Assembly (NCBI GenBank): GCA_024663395.1
Contig: JANFAH010000024.1
Span: forward strand, 806,001-870,000
Origin: Pisolithus tinctorius
Lineage: Eukaryota; Basidiomycota; Agaricomycetes; Boletales; Pisolithaceae
Length of the DNA stretch: 64,000 nucleotides
Reading direction: 5' to 3'
Shown here: positions 58,340-64,000 of the stretch, one piece after another
Layout of the letters: every line of letters starts with the position of its first letter
Position numbering within the stretch: the stretch's first letter is position 1
Notes under the pieces: model-generated
Database searches by the model: none
Told to the model about the DNA's origin: nothing
What the model saw: only the letters and a program-made list of their open reading frames with translations
Position numbers and translations under genes: made by a program

Positions 58340-58799
58340 AACACATTGCATTTTCTATCTCTGAATCTGGTTTTTCAAGTCTTGGTACTCACATATTATC
58401 TAGTATTTGCTTTTCTGTACGTCCGTCCTTATGCTTGAACAAAATACATAAATTATACGACTGCGTCAACTGTGTGCTAGCCAACGATAATATGTGTATT
58501 ATGCGTGCAGCCTGAGGCCAGTGGATAGTGTTCGAGCCTCTGAGTAAGCTGTATCTAACAAATGAGGTTGATGTGCTATTTGTAGGGTTCATGGAAGGGA
58601 GAGGGGGACAGATTCTAAGAAGGATGTGACCAATTAGATAGACCTTCCCTGCAGTTACAGTGGTTTGCAAGAAAGATTTGCTGTGACAGAAAATCTTCAA
58701 AATTGCTGCCACCACCTAGTCACCCTAGCAGCTAGCTCAGAATCAACATAACTCATGAACTATGCAGGCCATTGACAAAGTTCCAGCAGATTTAGCTTC
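58340..58799. other. Spacer before the transposon
   Basis: No gene. Composition changes towards AT-rich from about 58550. Confidence 0.4.
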
Positions 58800-59095
58800 C
58801 TGGGAAGGTAGATACATCAGCAAATCACGAGTTTACTTATCCTTACTTGACAGCTACTTAACACTTGCTTATCATACCAACTGCCAAGCAGCCGCCTGCT
58901 TGGATAAGTAGATCCTTCTGCTGGATACTTACTTAGCACTGCTTATTTTTACTTGACACGTGCTTAGCTTATTAGTTTCTTACTTGAAATAATGTTGGTT
59001 CTGTTCCATCAAGCAGATAAGTAGCCACAAAGTGCAATTGATATCTGCTAAGCACATGCTAAGTAGCGGTGAAGTAAATTATGCAACAGTAAAAT
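58800..59095. repeat. Subterminal TACTT/AAGTA motif cluster of the transposon
   Basis: Dense short motifs in both orientations: TTACTTATCC, TTACTTGACA, TTACTTAGCAC, TTACTTGACACG, TTCTTACTTGAAA, and the inverse GGATAAGTAG, AGATAAGTAG, CTAAGTAG, GAAGTAAAT. Such clustered motifs are typical transposase-binding subterminal repeats of cut-and-paste elements. The exact terminus and target-site duplication could not be fixed. Confidence 0.6.
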
Positions 59096-59166
59096 GGAGG
59101 GATTGAAAAATGTAGATGGAATAGTGATTGGGATTGGGAAGATGTATTAGAAATCCTGTTGTGGAC

Positions 59167-61672
59167 TCAGTCAATCATATAACCAGTAGGGAACAAAAAC
59201 CTACAGATAAGTGCATACTTGTCGTCAGATCCTGCATCACTCAACAGCTCAGGGTTGAGTTCTTGCCCTATCACAAGTGAAGCAAGGGCGAGCTCTACAA
59301 TGGCTTGAAGCTGAGCAATAGATCTTCTTTTGGCGGCCCCTGTAAACTTCCTCATTGGGGCTCCCCAATTCTGGTCTGAAAATGCGCATGCAGTCTTGCT
59401 ATCCTTGCCTGAAGCCATGTTATATTTGACAGGGGTCCGCACAAACCTTGTTGCCACTTTGGCAATACCATCTTTGACATTGACGGGGGACTTGAGCTCG
59501 ACATCACCAGATCTGACGAGGTTCAAGCCATGTGAGAGCTAGAAAACTAATCAATACTGTAGCTGTGTCAATGACTCAATAAATGTTACCACAGCAGCAC
59601 AAAGTCCAAGAGCACCAACAACACCATGCTTTGCCAAAGACAAAGTGTCAAGAGTGGGGACTTGAATGTATCCTTTGGTTGCGGTCAAATGGCTGCTCAG
59701 CAGCAGCTGTTGCACAAAAACAGAGTGGAAGGCCTTCTCAGGAACAGTCATGTTGAGGTCTTCATATAAGAATGTGAAATGATTGAGTAATAGTTTTGCA
59801 GTGTTGGCAGGCAATGGGTCTTGAGGATTGAGGAAGAAAGCTATGAGTTGCGCAACAGCTGTGGAGGCAAAGCCATGCCTCCAATCACACAAGCATTGAG
59901 ATGCCTATGGCGAACATGGTCAGCTACAGATGAAGTCAGAATGAAATGGACTTACAACAGAAACCATGGGTGAGCTGGGAAGAATGCTACCTGCCATGTT
60001 CTTGAGTATGGGGTATACAACCAGCATAATCTCCTGTAGAGCCCCACAAATGTCTTGCTTGGTGATGTTGAATGCATCCTCTTGGTTTCCGGCCCATAGG
60101 ATTAGTGTTGGGATAACTTCCCTCTTCCACTTCTGATCTTTATGCAGATCTGAGGGGAGATCTGAATTGTTGAAATGCACTTGCGCAGGGACGGTCTGCA
60201 CTTGACTCGATGAATCGCTCGCTACGATAGATCTCTTGCTAGTAGATGTGGCTGATAAGCTGGACATAGAGTTGCAAGCTTGTATCTTGATCTTCTTTGG
60301 CATGCCCTTTGTAACTGTAACACATGACTGAAAGAAAATCAAAGATGAAGGAACTTGGGGAAAGGTAGTTAGCACATACCTTGGCCATGGCATTCTTGCG
60401 CCCCAAAACATGGATGGCATCATCTAGATTGCTGCAGTTATCATTGATGTCATCACCCTCAACCTCAGAGGTTGAGACGTATTCCAACTCGGCTACTTTC
60501 CTCTTGATGTTGGCAAGTCTGGTGGCAGTATCCTTGGCCTCACAATCCTTGGCCATTGCAGCAGTGCACTGAGACTATCATTGCATGAGTAAAAACCACT
60601 TCAGTGTGAAAGATACTCAACAAGAACATTTTGAAGAGCGGGGACATCCAAAGCCAGGGGTCTCACTGGCCCACTAGCTTCACCATCTTTGCATTCAGGT
60701 GGCAAGTCGAAGTTTTCTGGTAGTTGGGATTCAAACTCATAGTTGTATTGGGGGTCATTTGGCAGTGGAGAGCCAAGATTGAATACGTGGAACTCAACAT
60801 TGGTAATACTTGTAGTGAGGGTACTTGTGGATGGAGGTGGTGCAGCTGATGTGTGAGGACTGGCACTGGCACTTGAAGATTGTGTAGAACTTGTGTCGAC
60901 AATGTTCACCCAATTTTTGACATGCTTAGATAAAGTGAGTTTATCGTCAGAGCTGGCAGTTGTTAGAACATTCACAAAGAAAAGTGTTGCCTCAGTTAGG
61001 AGGAACATGTTAAGAAGTAAGACGCACATCAAACCAGTACTAGTGCCGATGCTATTGTCATGTGCTGATGGCGGGGATGCTTTGTTGCGAGTGGAGATTA
61101 TCGCTTCATGCAACGATTTTGCCTTTACTGCTTTTGTCCCTTTCCCCTTCATCACTACAGGTTCAGCATTGTCTTCCACATCAGCTAGGGGGGTAAGTGG
61201 TTCACTTGTCCCTACAAAAAAAATCAACCTCATGTTTTCTTGGTTAAGTATGATAGATACCACTGTCACTATCATTTCTTTGCCTGCCAACAGCTCAAGG
61301 ATGAGGATGAGGACATGGACATGGCTTGATGGGCTTAGTGCCAGCAGCAACACCACCTTGGTTGACCTCCATTTTATCCTCAATTTCACCGATCCATTGA
61401 TAACCTCTCTTCAGAGCTGCAACCTTTTTGGCAAGGGCTTCCCAGGTGCATTCATTGTTGGCTTCCTTCTCCGTGCTCGTCTGTCTTCTCGGTTGGCTGT
61501 CAAGGACAATCCTACCAGGATGCACGTTAGCCACCTGGCGCTTTGGGTGACCACTTGCAAGTGTCTCCTGTGGGCACTCCATGGCTGGTTGGTCGTCCAT
61601 ATCTCGCAGTGCAAAGGGTTGTTGGCTGTGCATGAAGGTGGAAGATGAAGAGGCAGAAAAAAAGGTACACAT
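59167..61672 (-). CDS. Transposon companion protein (DUF6532-like), multi-exon
   Basis: Recurrent partner gene in mushroom DNA transposons; function unknown. N-terminal part: WEALAKKVAALKRGYQWIGE and IEDKMEVNQGGVAAGTKPI (61450-61320). Middle: low-complexity Ser/Pro/Thr (60830-60900) and EYVSTSEVEGDDINDN. Core similar to DUF6532: WKREVIPTLILWAGNQEDAF, IMLVVYPILKNM, WRHGFASTAVAQLIAFFL, LYEDLNMTVPEKAF and TATKGYIQVPTL. The last exon runs from LNLVRSGDVELKSP to LFPTGYMID, with a stop at 59167. At least six exons, each open; exact splice sites were not all checked. It shares a ~100-base divergent promoter region with the transposase. The start choice (61672 or an internal Met) is uncertain. Confidence 0.6.
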
Positions 61673-61769
61673 GCTGCTGTCTCTTTTGGCTTAGTTCAAT
61701 TCTATGTTCAGTTGGCAAATCTTTGCTGTCCCACAGTAACTCCCATTACTCATCATTTTTCTTTCAGAT

Positions 61770-64000
61770 ATGATTCCCTGCATGAAGCCTGGCTGCCATT
61801 GATGGTTCAGAAATAAGTTGGGCCTAACCCAGCATGTCAACGTATACCACCCAGTCTTTCTGCCTATCAACATCCCCACACTGGTAGAACAGCCAGATCA
61901 GGCACCATCACCTGAAGTGGAACAATTCCAGTTCCAACTGGATGATGACTATAGTGACCCATCCACAAACCCTTTGAATCCAACCCTTCTGGCAGAATTT
62001 GTTGGACCAGGCAACAAGTATTATTGGAACTATCACCCAAACCTCACCGGTATGCAGTATGGGTGAAAAAATTAAATATTTACTGATGTATTATTCAACA
62101 GGGCAGCCTTGTGATTCATCTGGAAACCCCCTCCCAGTTGGACAGCCATCCCCAGAAACTCCTTCTGAAAAGCAACCTAATGATTGGTTGCCATATTCCA
62201 GTCGTTTGGAGTTCGAGCTAGCTGACTTTCTGTTCACCCACAGCCAAATGTCTGCTGCCAACATAAATGAGTTGCTAGATCTCTGGATTGCAACGCTGCT
62301 TGGTGCTGGCAGCCAGCCAGTCTTCAAGGATAGCGCTGAAATGTACAAGACAATCAATCACACTATACTTGGTGATGTACAGTGGGAGAATTTTTGCATA
62401 TCCTATACTGGTGAATGACCAGCTGATAATGTGCCATCATGGATGAATGCTGCGTACGATATTTGGTTCTGGGACCCTTATGATGTTATTTGCGATATGC
62501 TTTCCTGACCTGATTTTTCAGGTGACATGGATTACTGGCCATTTCAGGAATATGAAAGTGCGACGGACAAGAGACAATGGGAGGATTTCATGTCTGGTGA
62601 TTGGGTGTGGACACAAGTGGTGCATCAGTTATCTTCTATGTCTCTGAGCACTGTACTAATGGCATGCAAATAACAGGATATAATTTCTCGTGATTCAACC
62701 ACACACGGGTCTACCTTCGTTCCAATCATCCTTGGCAGTGACAAGACAACCATGTCAGTCGCAACCAGTCAAAATGACTATTATCCCCTCTACCTTTCGA
62801 CAGGTAACATAAGCAACAAAGTTCATCATGCTCATCACAATAGTGTCGCTCTCATCACTTTCCTTGCAATCCCACATAGTAAGTGCATCTGATAGATACA
62901 TAGGAAAGTAATGGTGCTAATGAGAGATATACTTGTAGTGGACAAAGAACATGCACCCACCGATGCGTTCTGACAATTCTGCCACCAACTCTTTCATGCA
63001 TCACTCACATATATCCTTCGCAATCTCAAGCCTGTGATGACCAAACCAACTGTTATGCAGTTTGGTGATGGACACTATCACCACATCATTTTTGGACTTG
63101 GCCCTTACATCACCGATTACGAGGAACAAGTCCTTTTGGCATGTATTGTGCAAGGGTGGTGCACAAAGTATGTTTTCCTACTTTCCAACTTTTACTATCA
63201 ACTAGCTAGAATCTCAGATGTCTTGCAATGAGGCAGGAACTCAATAGTGATGTGCTTTATTGGAGTCATGAACATGCAGAAGCACTGATTGAGGAGTTTG
63301 ATCTCAAGACCTTACAGGATGCATATGGCATTGTGGGTGATATAATTGTAAGTATTGTTTCACTTAGATTCTACTGTGCCTGTGTCCTGAAAACCGATTT
63401 CAGCCATTCACCAGCTGCTTTCCACACGCTGACATATACCAACTCATTGCCCCTGACATACTACACCAGATCATCAAAGGGATGTTCAAGGATCACTTGG
63501 TCAAGTGGGTCGAAAGCTATTTGAAGACCATGCATGGCACAACAAAGGCGAATGCAATCTTAGATGATATTGACCAGAGGTATGTCTGCTTTAATTTACA
63601 TCTCTTTCTTTCCTCATGTAGGATACCTTGGAATCACAGCCATCATGCCTTTCACAGGGCTCCATCGCTTTCCTGAGGGCCATCATTTCAAACAGTGGAC
63701 TGGTAAAGACTCAAAGGCACTAATGAAGGTAATTTTAGATTGGTTTGTTTATACAGTCTGTCCTTAATGTTTGACACGTAGGTGTATCTACCTGCCATTG
63801 AGGGGCATGTGCCAACTGAGATTGTGTGAACATTTCATGCTTTGTTGGAGTTCACATACCTCATCCATCACAATGTCCTCACTGAAGAAACCTTGGTTGC
63901 AGTTCAAGATACCATCAACTGCTTTCACAAGTACCGGGAAATATTTCATCAATTGGGTACCATTCAAACCTTTTCCTTACCGCATCAGCATGCCATGAAG
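61770..64000 (+). pseudogene. Plavaka transposase, decaying, truncated by window end
   Basis: N-terminal C2H2 finger: CMKPGCH, then (stop) WFRNK, then LGLTQHVNVYHP. The TGA at 61800-61802 sits where an Arg codon is expected. Then come LPYSSRLEFELADFLF, VQWENFCISYTGE followed by TGA (62416-62418), and PSWMNAAYDIWFWDP. The conserved Plavaka core follows: FVPIILGSDKTTMSVATSQ, YYPLYLSTGNIS, MQFGDGHYHHIIFGLGPYI, LLACIVQGWC, IAPDILHQIIKGMFKDHLV, GLHRFPEGHHFKQWTGKDSK, ALMKVYLPAIEGHVPTEIV then TGA (63827-63829), and YREIFHQLG. Several introns. The transposase catalytic core is largely present, but three in-frame TGA codons make it inactive as written. Confidence 0.75.

Larger units (their letters stand above)
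58800..64000. mobile_element. Plavaka-type DNA transposon (right end outside window)
   Basis: Contains a motif-rich left end (58800-59095), a minus-strand companion gene and a divergent plus-strand Plavaka transposase. The AT content is visibly higher than in the flanking genes. The element runs off the window, so the second terminus and its length are unknown. Confidence 0.7.

Noticed and set aside
1..64000. CRISPR arrays, prophage or toxin-antitoxin systems
   Set aside because: No evenly spaced short repeats or bacterial gene organisation; the sequence is clearly eukaryotic.

Overview
This window comes from a filamentous basidiomycete fungus, most likely a wood-decay Agaricomycete. The evidence is intron-dense genes with very short introns and micro-exons, CYP63-type cytochrome P450s (a family known from white-rot Polyporales), a GH79 glucuronidase, RPE65-family carotenoid oxygenases, a Tea4/Bud14-type polarity protein, a spliceosomal U2 snRNA, an intron-containing tRNA-Lys and a Plavaka-type DNA transposon. 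Species cannot be fixed from the sequence alone. Layout: (1) 0.4-21.3 kb is a decayed tandem array of CYP63-like P450 genes (near-complete copies at 485-3140, 13532-16215 and 18586-21258; relics at 7145-7210, 9145-9775 and 12150-12450). It is interleaved with convergent minus-strand copies of a basidiomycete-specific gene of unknown function and with several families of diverged repeats. (2) 21.6-28.6 kb holds a U2 snRNA, two tandem dipeptidyl-peptidase III genes on the minus strand that are both damaged but in different places, and a tRNA-Lys(CUU). (3) 30.2-37.5 kb is a housekeeping block: uracil phosphoribosyltransferase, the mitochondrial copper chaperone SCO1, complex I subunit NDUFB7, a short unknown gene, a single dsRNA-binding-domain protein and the proteasome ubiquitin receptor RPN10. 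(4) 39.1-46.3 kb carries two tandem carotenoid oxygenases followed by CDC123. An inverted, truncated copy of the oxygenase-CDC123 pair lies at 52.9-53.7 kb, and another CDC123 5' fragment lies at 45.8 kb. (5) 47.9-52.6 kb has a zinc-finger gene fragment and a GH79 glycosidase. (6) 54.0-58.3 kb is a large SH3 + Ras-association-domain polarity gene. (7) From about 58.8 kb to the window end is a Plavaka transposon with AAGTA/TACTT-rich terminal DNA, a companion minus-strand gene and a decaying transposase with in-frame TGA codons. Two themes run through the window. First, genes occur as local segmental duplications in which no copy looks fully intact. Second, many otherwise well-conserved single-copy genes (FUR1, SCO1, CDC123, GH79, the Tea4-like gene) show isolated one-base insertions, often in mononucleotide runs. 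Consensus sequencing error therefore has to be separated from real pseudogenisation before any copy is called dead. I found no convincing new defence or biosynthetic system. The most unusual structures are the inverted oxygenase-CDC123 relic, the P450/unknown-gene convergent unit, the reciprocally damaged DPP III pair and the 243-bp/73-bp repeats.
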